From assembly GCA_027334565.1 (NCBI GenBank), contig DAHWUP010000008.1, positions 1-35,620 on the forward strand: a DNA stretch of 35,620 bases, read 5' to 3'. A program made the position numbers and the translations under genes. This document shows, in pieces, positions 8,504-16,507 of this stretch. Under the pieces are notes generated by a model. That model saw nothing but the letters and a program-made list of their open reading frames with translations, did not search any database and was not told the origin of the DNA. Position 1 is the stretch's first letter. Every line of letters begins with the position of its first letter. This DNA comes from Candidatus Levyibacteriota bacterium. GTDB taxonomy: Bacteria; Patescibacteria; Microgenomatia; Levybacterales; UBA12049.

Positions 8504-9349
8504 ATGCCTGAACTTCCGGAAGTTGAAACACTAAAACTGGGTTTACAGAAATATCTTGTCGGACACAAAATCGAAGGTATTGAAGTACGCGTTGCCAAAA
8601 TCTTACAGGGCGATACCAAAAATGTCATCGGCCAAAAGGTAACCGGTATCCAGAGGGTCGGCAAGGGCTTAATTATCGAACTTGACGGCAATTATGACCT
8701 GGTAGTCCATTTAAAAATGACCGGACAAATGGTTTACCGTGACGGTTCAACCGCAAATCTGACTCTTTCCCCCAAAGTAGGGGGTAATACGCTTCCGTCA
8801 AAATATTCCCATGTGATTTTCACTCTGGACAAAGGTGCCAAGCTATATTTTAACGACCTTCGTCGCTTCGGCTACATTAAGGTCATCAAAAAAGAGGAGG
8901 TTAAAAACCTGTCTTTTTTCAAAGAGATGGGGCCGGAGCCTTTTAAAGATTTAACCCCTCAATTATTTGAAAACTTGCTCAAACGTTCAAGTGTTGCAAT
9001 TAAAGTATTTTTAATGGATCAAAAAAGGATCGGTGGGGTGGGAAACATTTATGCCAACGAAGCGTTATTTATGGCTGGAATCGATCCAAGGCATCCTGCC
9101 GACAATCTTTCCAAAGAAAAAGTTCAAAAGCTTTACGAGTCGATATTGGAGGTTTTGGAAAAAGGTTTAAAGTACGGAGGTTCGTCGGATGAAAATTTTG
9201 TCAACGTTTTAGGCCAGGACGGAGCCTATCAGCAGCATTTCTTGGCTTACGGAAGGGAAAAACAGAAATGCTCAATTTGCGGCGGGACGGTACACAAAAT
9301 CCAGCTTGGCGGAAGAGGAACATATTTTTGCCCTAATCACCAACGGTGA
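8504..9349 (+). CDS. mutM: Formamidopyrimidine-DNA glycosylase (Fpg/MutM)
   Basis: Base-excision repair enzyme that removes oxidised purines such as 8-oxoguanine and cuts the abasic site. It starts MPELPEVET, with the catalytic Pro2 and Glu3 exposed after Met removal. DLVVHLKMTGQM contains the conserved beta-strand lysine, and RIGGVGNIYANEALF is the H2TH region. The C-terminal zinc finger reads CSICGG...YFCPNHQR: the usual fourth Cys is His, giving C-x2-C...C-x2-H. Length is 281, normal for the family. Its stop abuts exactly the stop of the convergent small gene at 9350. Confidence 0.95.
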   Translation: MPELPEVETLKLGLQKYLVGHKIEGIEVRVAKILQGDTKNVIGQKVTGIQRVGKGLIIELDGNYDLVVHLKMTGQMVYRDGSTANLTLSPKVGGNTLPSKYSHVIFTLDKGAKLYFNDLRRFGYIKVIKKEEVKNLSFFKEMGPEPFKDLTPQLFENLLKRSSVAIKVFLMDQKRIGGVGNIYANEALFMAGIDPRHPADNLSKEKVQKLYESILEVLEKGLKYGGSSDENFVNVLGQDGAYQQHFLAYGREKQKCSICGGTVHKIQLGGRGTYFCPNHQR

Positions 9350-9544
9350 TTAAATTTCCCTTTCCTTGCTCTTTCCGAAGGGAAGCCTAATTCCGTTTGA
9401 AATTTCATTAATTCCGGTGTCCGGTAGTGTAAGGCCTTCCAAACCTTGGCGGCGGAACTCATCATAAAGACCTGTCCTATCACTATATCTAACCCTGGTT
9501 TGTCTGAAGCTATAGTTCCTTCCTCGCTGCTGTTTATGTCCCAT
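9350..9544 (-). CDS. Small hypothetical protein
   Basis: 64 residues from ATG at 9544 (an upstream ATG at 9562 would give 70). I do not recognise it. It is basic and arginine-rich at the N-terminus (MGHKQQRGRNYSFRQTRVRY) with no membrane helix. Support for expression is a good promoter that ends 8 nt before the 9544 ATG and would make the 9562 ATG untranscribed. Its stop abuts the mutM stop with no gap. Confidence 0.6.
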   Translation of the reverse strand: MGHKQQRGRNYSFRQTRVRYSDRTGLYDEFRRQGLEGLTLPDTGINEISNGIRLPFGKSKEREI

Positions 9545-9552
9545 AGGGAGTG

Positions 9553-9580
9553 ATTTTAACATATCCGAAGCTTATTGCAA
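9553..9580 (-). promoter_or_regulatory. Predicted leaderless promoter for the small minus-strand gene
   Basis: On the minus strand TTGCAA (9580-9575), 16-nt spacer, TAAAAT (9558-9553), then 8 nt to the ATG at 9544. Confidence 0.5.
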
Positions 9581-9681
9581 GTGGCCGGGGAAAAATGATT
9601 ATTCGGAAACTGTGATAGAATAATGCCATCGACGGTTGAGGTAGCATGCGAATGCACCCATAACCCATACCTTAAGGATTG

Positions 9682-10773
9682 ATGTTAAAATCGATTAGTT
9701 TACAGAATTTTAGAAGTTATAAAAAGCAGGAATTCAGCTTTGAAAAAACCACTCTGATAGTCGGTCCGAACACCTCGGGAAAAACTAATCTTATCGAAGC
9801 TGTTAATCTTCTTTCAACCGGGAAGAGTTTCAGGACGGACAAGGATCCTCAGATGATTGGTTTTGGTGATGATTTCGCCAGGGTCGTCGGGAAATTCGAC
9901 GATTTTTCGGCCGGCTCGGGACAAACTTTATCGCTTGAAGTGATTCTGACCAACGGACAGTATATGGGTGTGAAATCGCAATACAAAAAATTTACGGTCA
10001 ATGGTGTGCCGAGACGTCGTGTCGATTTTGCGTCAAACTTTCCGGCAGTTCTGTTTTCGCCTCAGGACTTGGAGATAATCATCGAGTCACCGTCCCTTCG
10101 AAGGAATTTTCTGGATGAGGTATTGGAAACGGTGGACAGAGATTACCGGATTGCCGTAATTTCATACCAAAAAGCACTAAGGCAAAGAAATGCTCTGCTA
10201 GAGAAAACAAGGGAAGAGGGCCGTCGGCTCGGAAAGCCTCTGGCGCAAAGAGATAAGGATTTCGAATATTGGGATAAGCTGGTTATCGAAAACGGACAGT
10301 TGATTACCCAAAAACGCGCAGAATTTATCGAATACTTCAACAATCTGGAAAAAAATATTTTTGACTGTTTGATCAAGTACGACGAAAGCGTTATTTCCAA
10401 AGAAAGACTCATCCAGTACGAGGAAGAAGAGGTCATGGCCGGTGTGACCCTGGTCGGACCGCACCGCGACGATTTTTCGGTTTTGATGTTCAATTCCTCC
10501 AGATCAAATACGCACGATGTCAAGTTTTACGGCTCTAGGGGACAACAGAGATTGGCTATTTTGCAGTTAAAAATTGCTCAAATAAAATTTGTGGAAGGAA
10601 TTCTTTCAAAGACCCCTGTTTTTATCATGGACGACATTTTTTCCGAACTCGACGAAGGTCATATTAACCTGATCCTTGAGCAAATAGATAAGCAGCAGAC
10701 GATTCTAACAACTACCCATGAGGAATTCGTTCCCAAGAAGATGTTAAAATCAATGAAGATAATAAGTTTTTAA
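9682..10773 (+). CDS. recF: DNA replication/repair protein RecF
   Basis: SMC-like ATPase that loads RecA at gaps with RecO/RecR. N-terminal LKSISLQNFRSYKK is the RecF signature; Walker A GPNTSGKT is at residues 28-35; the ABC signature region is YGSRGQQRLAILQLKIAQI; Walker B is PVFIMDDIFSELDE. Length of 363 is normal. ATG at 9682 is preferred over the in-frame TTG at 9679; AAGGA lies just upstream. The next gene starts 2 nt after the stop, so the two are co-transcribed. Confidence 0.94.
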   Translation: MLKSISLQNFRSYKKQEFSFEKTTLIVGPNTSGKTNLIEAVNLLSTGKSFRTDKDPQMIGFGDDFARVVGKFDDFSAGSGQTLSLEVILTNGQYMGVKSQYKKFTVNGVPRRRVDFASNFPAVLFSPQDLEIIIESPSLRRNFLDEVLETVDRDYRIAVISYQKALRQRNALLEKTREEGRRLGKPLAQRDKDFEYWDKLVIENGQLITQKRAEFIEYFNNLEKNIFDCLIKYDESVISKERLIQYEEEEVMAGVTLVGPHRDDFSVLMFNSSRSNTHDVKFYGSRGQQRLAILQLKIAQIKFVEGILSKTPVFIMDDIFSELDEGHINLILEQIDKQQTILTTTHEEFVPKKMLKSMKIISF

Positions 10774-10775
10774 TA

Positions 10776-11492
10776 GTGACAACGAAATACATTAAGTTTA
10801 GTATCGGAAAGGACATGCTGCGAGGATCGTTATTTATTCCAAGTGGAAAAGGGCCGTTCCCCGGAGTGATATTTTTACACGGCAGAGGAGGTAGCAGGAC
10901 GAACTACGTGTTGATGGCAAAAAGTCTTGCGGCGAAAGGAATCATTGCCCTTGCATTTGATTTTCGGGGTTGCGGGAGAAGCGATGGTAATTTTATCGAT
11001 CAAACGCACCTGATGGGAATAGAAGACGGGGATGCGGCGGTTAATTTTTTACTTGGACAAAACGTGGAGATTGGAAGAATAGGTATTCAGGGATCAAGTT
11101 TCGGAGGATACGTAGCAGCTATGTTGCTTGATAGATATCCCTTTATCAAATCGTTGGTATTGCGCGTGCCGGCGGTATACGCGGATTCATTTCTGGATAC
11201 GACCGTCTCTGCCGGTGAGGAAAAAGATTTTTTTGGCGATAAGGACAATTGGGTAGATGCAAGCTCTTATAAAAAAATTGCCAAATTCAAAGGCGACCTG
11301 TTGGTCATTCAATCGGAGAAAGACGAACTAATCCCTCAACACGCGGTAAGAAAATATTATGACATTGCTCTAAAAGTAACCTCAAAAAAATATTTTGTGC
11401 AAAAAAACGCCAGACATTCGATACACGATAACCCAAAGGCCAGAAAGGAATTTAACGAACTTACGGTAAAATGGTTCCTTGAAACATTATGA
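10776..11492 (+). CDS. Alpha/beta hydrolase
   Basis: 238 residues, GTG start immediately after the recF stop. It has an oxyanion-type FLHGRGGSRTNY at 33-44, the nucleophile elbow GSSFGG (Ser108), an acidic residue in SEKDELIP (Asp183) and ARHSIHDN (His214), so the Ser-Asp-His triad is complete. It resembles the dienelactone hydrolase/serine aminopeptidase-like group of cytosolic esterases or peptidases. The substrate cannot be told. It overlaps the next gene by 4 nt (ATGA), which implies translational coupling. Confidence 0.85.
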   Translation: MTTKYIKFSIGKDMLRGSLFIPSGKGPFPGVIFLHGRGGSRTNYVLMAKSLAAKGIIALAFDFRGCGRSDGNFIDQTHLMGIEDGDAAVNFLLGQNVEIGRIGIQGSSFGGYVAAMLLDRYPFIKSLVLRVPAVYADSFLDTTVSAGEEKDFFGDKDNWVDASSYKKIAKFKGDLLVIQSEKDELIPQHAVRKYYDIALKVTSKKYFVQKNARHSIHDNPKARKEFNELTVKWFLETL

Positions 11493-12304
11493 ACGAGTTT
11501 GATAGAAGCGAGTTGAAAAAACTCTTTATCCCCAAACATAATTCACATAAGGGCGAGAATGGAAAGTTGATGATAATCGCCGGATCGGTATTATTCCACG
11601 CGGCATCGATTTGGCCCTTACAGGTCGCGTCGCGTATTGTGGATATGGTTTATTACTCCTCTATCTCAATGAATAACGAAATTATCCAAAAAGATAAAGA
11701 AAGTTTTAGAAACGGGATTGTCATACCTCGCACAAAAATCGAGAATTACGTCAATGAAGCAGACTGCATTTTAATCGGACCCGGCTTACCACGAAAACAA
11801 GGAGAAGAAGAAGGTGATGACGATACAAAGCAATTAACGAATGATCTTTTATCGAGATTTAAAAATAAAAAATGGGTAGTGGACGGCGGTAGTTTGCAAA
11901 CCATTAATCCCGAGATTTTACCCAAAACCGCAATTATTACACCTCATAAAAAAGAGTTTGAAACGCTTTTTGGCCTTGATCCGACATTTGACAATGTCCA
12001 AAAAATGGCGCAAAAATATAATATTACAGTCCTTCTTAAAGGCGAAGAAGATCTTATTGCGGATAACAACAGGACCTTGATCGTCAGGGGAGGTAACCAG
12101 GGAATGACCAAAGGCGGAACGGGTGACGTATTGGCAGGACTTACGGCTTCGCTTTACTGCAAAAATGAAGCTTTTCTTTCTGCGGCCTGCGCTTCTTACA
12201 TTAATAAGACCGCGGCCGATTCACTTTATAAAACTATAGGGATATATTATAATAGTTCCGATTTGGCAAACGAAATTCCGAAAGTAATGAAAAGATTAAT
12301 TTAA
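11489..12304 (+). CDS. nnrD: ADP/ATP-dependent NAD(P)H-hydrate dehydratase
   Basis: Ribokinase-fold repair enzyme that reconverts hydrated NAD(P)H (NAD(P)HX). Visible motifs are CILIGPGL at about 93-100, WVVDGGSL at 129-136, IITPHKKEFETLFG at 149-162, and the catalytic KGGTGDVLAG at about 208-217 (Asp213). It is the stand-alone C-terminal domain of the YjeF/Nnr family at 271 residues; the epimerase domain is not fused. It is the third gene of the recF operon. The residues usually glycine-rich near the N-terminus (GSxxxxGA) are partly changed to GSVLFHAAS. Confidence 0.88.
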   Translation: MNEFDRSELKKLFIPKHNSHKGENGKLMIIAGSVLFHAASIWPLQVASRIVDMVYYSSISMNNEIIQKDKESFRNGIVIPRTKIENYVNEADCILIGPGLPRKQGEEEGDDDTKQLTNDLLSRFKNKKWVVDGGSLQTINPEILPKTAIITPHKKEFETLFGLDPTFDNVQKMAQKYNITVLLKGEEDLIADNNRTLIVRGGNQGMTKGGTGDVLAGLTASLYCKNEAFLSAACASYINKTAADSLYKTIGIYYNSSDLANEIPKVMKRLI

Positions 12305-12310
12305 CAAAAG

Positions 12311-12318
12311 AAAGGAGG
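12311..12318 (+). promoter_or_regulatory. Strong Shine-Dalgarno site
   Basis: AAAGGAGG ends 7 nt before the ATG at 12326. It decides the start and supports the small gene as real. Confidence 0.7.
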
Positions 12319-12325
12319 CGACAGA

Positions 12326-12532
12326 ATGGAAAGAAGACATGCTACAAATGCTCAACCCGAAGTCAAAAGATTGGATTGTGCCGCGGAAGGTCTTACCAGA
12401 TACAAAAGAATTGCTGACTCAGGTCTACATGCGGAAGTGCCTCTCGCAGATGATTCGATGGAACGACATACTATTGGGGGTACGACGGTATCGATAGATC
12501 AGCGTCTGGTGATCTCCCAGCTTAAGCTTTGA
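12326..12532 (+). CDS. Small hypothetical protein
   Basis: 68 residues, unrecognised. Hydrophilic with no membrane helix; a C-terminal GGTTVSIDQRLVISQLKL could form a short beta hairpin. It follows nnrD by 21 nt and has one of the best Shine-Dalgarno sites in the window, so I treat it as a real gene. The function is unknown. Confidence 0.65.
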   Translation: MERRHATNAQPEVKRLDCAAEGLTRYKRIADSGLHAEVPLADDSMERHTIGGTTVSIDQRLVISQLKL

Positions 12533-12545
12533 ACGCTAAATGAAA

Positions 12546-12815
12546 TTATTGATTAATTTTTTCGGAAAGTCTTGAAAGCTGGTAGGTGACAAGCACCGCC
12601 AGTGCCGTGACGATTAAGGCATAAATTAAAAGTGATAATATTCCGCTGCCTGCGGGTAATAGAGTTTTGATATATGAGTTAACAAACTCCTGAATAAGAC
12701 TATTCCACGCCAAAGCAGCGACCAAACCAAACCCAGAAGTTGCAAGAGTTAACATCTGCTTCACCAGTTCTTTATGGAATTTTTTTTCTTGATTCGCTCG
12801 GGAATTACTCGGCAT
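12546..12815 (-). CDS. DUF5654-like small membrane protein
   Basis: 89 residues from ATG at 12815: a basic amphipathic N-terminus (NQEKKFHKELVKQMLTLATSGFGLVAALAWNSLI) then a hydrophobic helix at about 57-80 (GILSLLIYALIVTALAVLVTY). The pattern fits the DUF5654 family of CPR and archaeal small membrane proteins, function unknown. An ATG at 12869 is in frame, but a TATTAT -10 lies 7 nt before 12815, so the shorter form is more likely. Divergent from the Fic gene. Confidence 0.75.
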   Translation of the reverse strand: MPSNSRANQEKKFHKELVKQMLTLATSGFGLVAALAWNSLIQEFVNSYIKTLLPAGSGILSLLIYALIVTALAVLVTYQLSRLSEKINQ

Positions 12816-12821
12816 ATCTGA

Positions 12822-12828
12822 TATAATA
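12822..12828. promoter_or_regulatory. Overlapping divergent -10 elements
   Basis: On the plus strand TATAAT (12822-12827) faces the Fic gene (ATG at 12868, UTR about 33 nt). On the minus strand TATTAT (12828-12823) faces the DUF5654 gene (ATG at 12815, 7 nt away). The two hexamers share five base pairs. Confidence 0.45.
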
Positions 12829-12867
12829 CAATAGCGATTCTCAATTTTCAATTCATTGTTTTCGGAC

Positions 12868-13914
12868 ATGTATCAACCAAAGTTTAGTATCACCAATATA
12901 ATCCTCAAGAACATCGGAAGTATCGAAGCGTCAAAAGAGATTATCGACAACGCGCCTCTTCTTCCGTATTTTGAAAAAGAATTCAGGGAGGATGCGATGG
13001 TAAGGACCATTCATTACGGCACGCACATCGAAGGCAACGAACTGGATCTGTCCGAAGCGGAAAAGGTTTTGAAGGGTCAGCAGATTACAGCCCGCGATAG
13101 GGATATCCAGGAGGTCATCAATTACCGGAAGGTCATGGATTACATCGACAGGATCCAATTGCAAGATTTTAAAGCGGACGAAAATATTATTAGACAACTG
13201 CATAAGTTGACCGTTGAGAAGATATTATCGCCTGAGCAGTGCGGGGAGTTTCGAAAAACTCAAGTTGTGGTCAAAAATACTTCAACCGGAGAAATTTCCT
13301 TCCGGCCGCCCTCTGCGCTTGCCATTCCGTTCCAGTTGAAAGAGCTTTTGGAATTTGTCAATCGAGCGCAAAGCGACGAGATCCACCCGGTTTTAAAAAG
13401 CGGTGCCATTCATTACGAACTGGTAAGAATCCACCCATTTTTGGACGGAAACGGCAGGGTAGCTCGGGCGTTTGCGACACTCATCTTGTACAAAGAAGGT
13501 TATGACATCCGAAAGTTCTTTTCGCTTGAGGAGTATTTCGACAAAAACGCCTACGGGTATTACGAAGCGTTGCAAAGCGTTGCAGAAAAAGACGGCGATT
13601 TGACCCAATGGCTTGAATACTTTACCTCCGGGCTTTCGATAGAACTTTCCAAAATAAGGCAAAAGGTCGAGGGCATTTCGGTCGATGCCAAAATCAAGAA
13701 AAAGCTCGGGGGAAAACCGATGATGCTAACCCCAAGGCAATTAAAAATTCTCGAGTATATCCAGAAAGTAGGTTATCTCCAGAATCAGGCTTTTGACTCC
13801 CTTTTCCCCCAGGTTTCCGAAGACACGATCCTAAACGAGATCAAGGGGTTGGTAGCCGCTAGAATCATTAAAAAACACGGTGTTACCAAGGGTGCAAAGT
13901 ATATAATGAGGTAA
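12868..13914 (+). CDS. Fic family AMP-transferase with C-terminal winged helix
   Basis: Transfers AMP (or a related group) from a nucleotide to a protein hydroxyl. The complete catalytic motif HPFLDGNGRVAR is at residues 189-200 with catalytic His189. An N-terminal THIEGN at 52-57 resembles the inhibitory-helix motif that blocks ATP binding in class II Fic proteins. A C-terminal winged-helix HTH starts about residue 292 (LTPRQLKILEYI). Length is 348 from ATG 12868; an in-frame TTG at 12856 is less likely. No antitoxin gene is adjacent, consistent with cis-inhibition. It is the first gene of an operon with GNAT and ligase. Confidence 0.9.
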   Translation: MYQPKFSITNIILKNIGSIEASKEIIDNAPLLPYFEKEFREDAMVRTIHYGTHIEGNELDLSEAEKVLKGQQITARDRDIQEVINYRKVMDYIDRIQLQDFKADENIIRQLHKLTVEKILSPEQCGEFRKTQVVVKNTSTGEISFRPPSALAIPFQLKELLEFVNRAQSDEIHPVLKSGAIHYELVRIHPFLDGNGRVARAFATLILYKEGYDIRKFFSLEEYFDKNAYGYYEALQSVAEKDGDLTQWLEYFTSGLSIELSKIRQKVEGISVDAKIKKKLGGKPMMLTPRQLKILEYIQKVGYLQNQAFDSLFPQVSEDTILNEIKGLVAARIIKKHGVTKGAKYIMR

Positions 13915-13915
13915 A

Positions 13916-14380
13916 ATGATAACAACCAGAAAAGCGACAATTAAAGACTTAAAAGAACTTCAAGCATTTCATAAGAGATTATCCCTGTTTGAAGCACAGT
14001 TTACCAACGAATTCAATCTGGGTTGGGCATATGGCGAAAAGGGCAGAAAATATTTCGAAAAACTGTTGAAAGGCAGAAATGCCTTTGCCCTGATTGCGCA
14101 AGAGGGCGGGAAAATGATCGGATACGCTGCGGCGAGCGTTAAAAAGACGACTTTTAGGAGACGAAACAAATTGGCCGTATTGGATAACCTTTTTATCGCC
14201 GACGATTATAGAGGAAAAGGGGTTGGGACGATGCTCGTTAAAGAGATAGAGAAAAAACTTAAAGAAAGAAAGGTTCCCAGGCTGCAACTTTTTGCCGTAA
14301 GAGCAAATGAGAGGGCAATAGATTTTTATAAAAAGAACGGATTTTCGGAATTCATGTCCATCTTAGAAACCGATTTATGA
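13916..14380 (+). CDS. GNAT family N-acetyltransferase
   Basis: 154 residues. Acetyl-CoA-binding motif A is visible as VLDNLFIADDYRGKGVGTMLVKEIE (RGKGVG pyrophosphate loop), with the C-terminal RANERAIDFYKKNGFSEF motif typical of the fold. The substrate is unknown; RimI-like or small-molecule acetylation are both possible. It starts 1 nt after the Fic stop and overlaps the ligase by 4 nt, so all three are translated from one transcript. Confidence 0.9.
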   Translation: MITTRKATIKDLKELQAFHKRLSLFEAQFTNEFNLGWAYGEKGRKYFEKLLKGRNAFALIAQEGGKMIGYAAASVKKTTFRRRNKLAVLDNLFIADDYRGKGVGTMLVKEIEKKLKERKVPRLQLFAVRANERAIDFYKKNGFSEFMSILETDL

Positions 14381-16104
14381 AATTCTCGGAGCTGACAGAA
14401 TATTTTGAAGAAATGGAGGCAACCTCCTCAAGGCTGGCATTGATCGATATCCTGTCGGAATTATTCATAAAAACACCGGAGGGTGAAATCGATAAAATAG
14501 TTTATTTAATTCAAGGCAGGCTTGCGCCGTTTTTTGTGCCGCTTGAAATCGGAATGGCGGAAAAAAGTGTAGCCAAATCAATCGCCTCCGCTTACCAGGT
14601 GAGTACAGAAGAAGTCACCGGGGGATTCAATAAACTCGGGGATATGGGACTGGCCGCACAACAGCAAGCCCAAAAGTCAAAACCCAAAGTCGAAAGCTTA
14701 ACGGTCGACGAGGTGTTTATAATCCTAGAGGAGATAGCTAAAACTTCGGGCGAGGGAACGGTGGAAAAACGCCAAAATCTTCTGTCAAACCTATTGAAAA
14801 GAATGGATCCGTTATCGGCCAAACACCTGGTCAGAATACCCCTGGGCAATACCCGGCTTGGAATAGGTGACCCCACGGTTTTGGACGCGATGTCTTTGGC
14901 AAAACTTGGTGATAAATCAAAAAGAAAGCCTTTGGAAGAAGCATACAACCGGACTTCGGACATGGGACTGATTGCTAAAACTTTGTGGGAAAAAGGACTT
15001 TCGGGAGTTGAGAAATTGGAGGTTAGGGTCGGATCTCCTATCAGAAGCGAGCTTTGCGAACGTTTGCCAAGCCCCGATAAAATCATCGAGAAAATGGGAG
15101 AGGTAGACGCGCAATATAAATATGACGGCTTCAGGGTGCAAATCCATAAAACGCAAGATGAGGTCAGGATGTTTTCGAGGAACTTGGAAGAAATGACGCA
15201 TATGTTCCCCGAACTTAGCGAAGCGACCAAAAAGCAAATTAAAGCCAAGTCCGTCATTTTGGACTCAGAGGCGCTAGCATATAATCCAGAGTCGGATGAA
15301 TTTTTGCCGTTTCAGGAAACGACCAAACGTCGGAGAAAGCACGGCATCGAGGAAATGGCGGAAAAGTTACCGCTTAAAGCATTCGTTTTCGACATTTTAT
15401 ATTTGGACGGAAAGTCTTTGATCAATAATCCTTTGCGCGAAAGAATGGAAACTTTAAAACGGGTTCTTCCGGAAGACGACGTTTTGATCAGAACCAAAAA
15501 CCAGACCATCAAAGACCCGAAAATTTTGGCTACCTTACTTGAGGACGCGATTTCCAAAGGTCTGGAGGGTCTGGTAGTTAAAAAGCTGGAAAGTCCGTAC
15601 GAGGCGGGAGCGCGGAATTTTAACTGGGTAAAACTGAAACGGCATTCGGCAGGAGAACTTAACGATACCCTTGACTGCGTAATTTTAGGCTATATCACCG
15701 GCAAGGGGAAAAGGACGGCTTTCGGTGCAGGAGCGCTTTTGGTTGGCGTTTACGATAAAAAAAGCGATGAATTCGTCACAGTTTCCAAGATCGGTACCGG
15801 TTTGACCGATGAAGAATGGCGGGAAATTCATAAAAGAGCCGATAAGATAAGTTTGGATCATAAGCCCGCAAGGGTGAATTCAAACATTGTTCCTTCGGTT
15901 TGGATTAAACCAGAAATAGTAATCGAAATCCTGGCTGACGAAATCACCCGTTCGCCTGTGCATACTGCGGGTAGAACCGAAACCGGGACAGGGTATGCGT
16001 TAAGATTTCCACGTCTTGTTTCATTCCGCGGTCTGGATAAAAAGGCCGAAGACGCAACAACGGTTGAGGAATTAATCGAGATGTATAGACAGCAGGGAAG
16101 GTAA
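14377..16104 (+). CDS. lig: ATP-dependent DNA ligase, archaeal/eukaryotic type
   Basis: Seals nicks using ATP. It has an N-terminal DNA-binding domain (1-210), then the nucleotidyltransferase motif I KYDGFR at 248-253 (adenylated Lys248), motif III-like SEALAYN, IIIa AFVFDILYLDG, motif IV EGLVVKK, motif V WVKLKR, and an OB fold with the motif-VI-like RFPRLVSFRGLDK. Length of 575 is typical of archaeal LigI. It lies in an operon behind Fic and GNAT and close to EndoQ. Whether the genome also has an NAD-dependent LigA cannot be seen here. The stop abuts the convergent small gene at 16105. Confidence 0.95.
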   Translation: MKFSELTEYFEEMEATSSRLALIDILSELFIKTPEGEIDKIVYLIQGRLAPFFVPLEIGMAEKSVAKSIASAYQVSTEEVTGGFNKLGDMGLAAQQQAQKSKPKVESLTVDEVFIILEEIAKTSGEGTVEKRQNLLSNLLKRMDPLSAKHLVRIPLGNTRLGIGDPTVLDAMSLAKLGDKSKRKPLEEAYNRTSDMGLIAKTLWEKGLSGVEKLEVRVGSPIRSELCERLPSPDKIIEKMGEVDAQYKYDGFRVQIHKTQDEVRMFSRNLEEMTHMFPELSEATKKQIKAKSVILDSEALAYNPESDEFLPFQETTKRRRKHGIEEMAEKLPLKAFVFDILYLDGKSLINNPLRERMETLKRVLPEDDVLIRTKNQTIKDPKILATLLEDAISKGLEGLVVKKLESPYEAGARNFNWVKLKRHSAGELNDTLDCVILGYITGKGKRTAFGAGALLVGVYDKKSDEFVTVSKIGTGLTDEEWREIHKRADKISLDHKPARVNSNIVPSVWIKPEIVIEILADEITRSPVHTAGRTETGTGYALRFPRLVSFRGLDKKAEDATTVEELIEMYRQQGR

Positions 16105-16428
16105 CTAATCGATCAAACCTATTACCTTTACCGCGGTTTTTATTTTGTCTCGCAGCTTTCGTCTTCTGTCGTTAAGGTCGGGAATGGTTATTCGTTCGAG
16201 GGTTTCACTTGATACCAGGTCTAGAACCGGAACGTTCCCTTCCATGCTCCAGTTACCGATTGGGGTGTTCACCGGGTGTCCGGGCGATAACTCGGGTGGC
16301 GTGGTGGTCATAAATTTACCAATTTGTTCGTGAGTCAACCTTACTTTTTGAGGTTTTTGCGTGTCTTTAACCTTTTCATTGGTTGGAATTCCAATGCCGG
16401 GAAGGGCGATTTCTCTTGAGATAGTCAT
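16105..16428 (-). CDS. Small hypothetical protein
   Basis: 107 residues, unrecognised, soluble, Pro-rich in the first half (LPGIGIPTNEK) with a basic helical end (LNDRRRKLRDKIKTAVKVIGL). AGGA lies about 8 nt before the ATG at 16428, and a TATAGT-like -10 further up. Its stop abuts the ligase stop with no gap. Confidence 0.6.
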   Translation of the reverse strand: MTISREIALPGIGIPTNEKVKDTQKPQKVRLTHEQIGKFMTTTPPELSPGHPVNTPIGNWSMEGNVPVLDLVSSETLERITIPDLNDRRRKLRDKIKTAVKVIGLID

Positions 16429-16495
16429 TTCTATTATCCTAATACTAGTTTTCCACTATAAGCTTAACAAGTCAAGCGGCAGTTTACCGGTGTGA

Positions 16496-16501
16496 TAAAA
16501 T
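16496..16501 (+). promoter_or_regulatory. Extended -10 for the EndoQ-like gene
   Basis: TGA-TAAAAT, an extended -10, ends 6 nt before the ATG at 16508. No good -35 is visible. It implies a leaderless transcript and argues against the in-frame GTG at 16502. Confidence 0.5.
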
Positions 16502-16507
16502 GTGGAT

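Noticed and set aside
12868..14380. Fic plus GNAT as a toxin-antitoxin module
   Set aside because: GNAT lacks a paired RHH antitoxin, Fic carries its own inhibitory-type motif, and both are coupled to a housekeeping-type ligase gene.
14592..15257. 221-aa minus-strand frame inside the ligase gene
   Set aside because: Antisense of ligase motifs; no promoter or RBS, and the composition mirrors the complement of the ligase.
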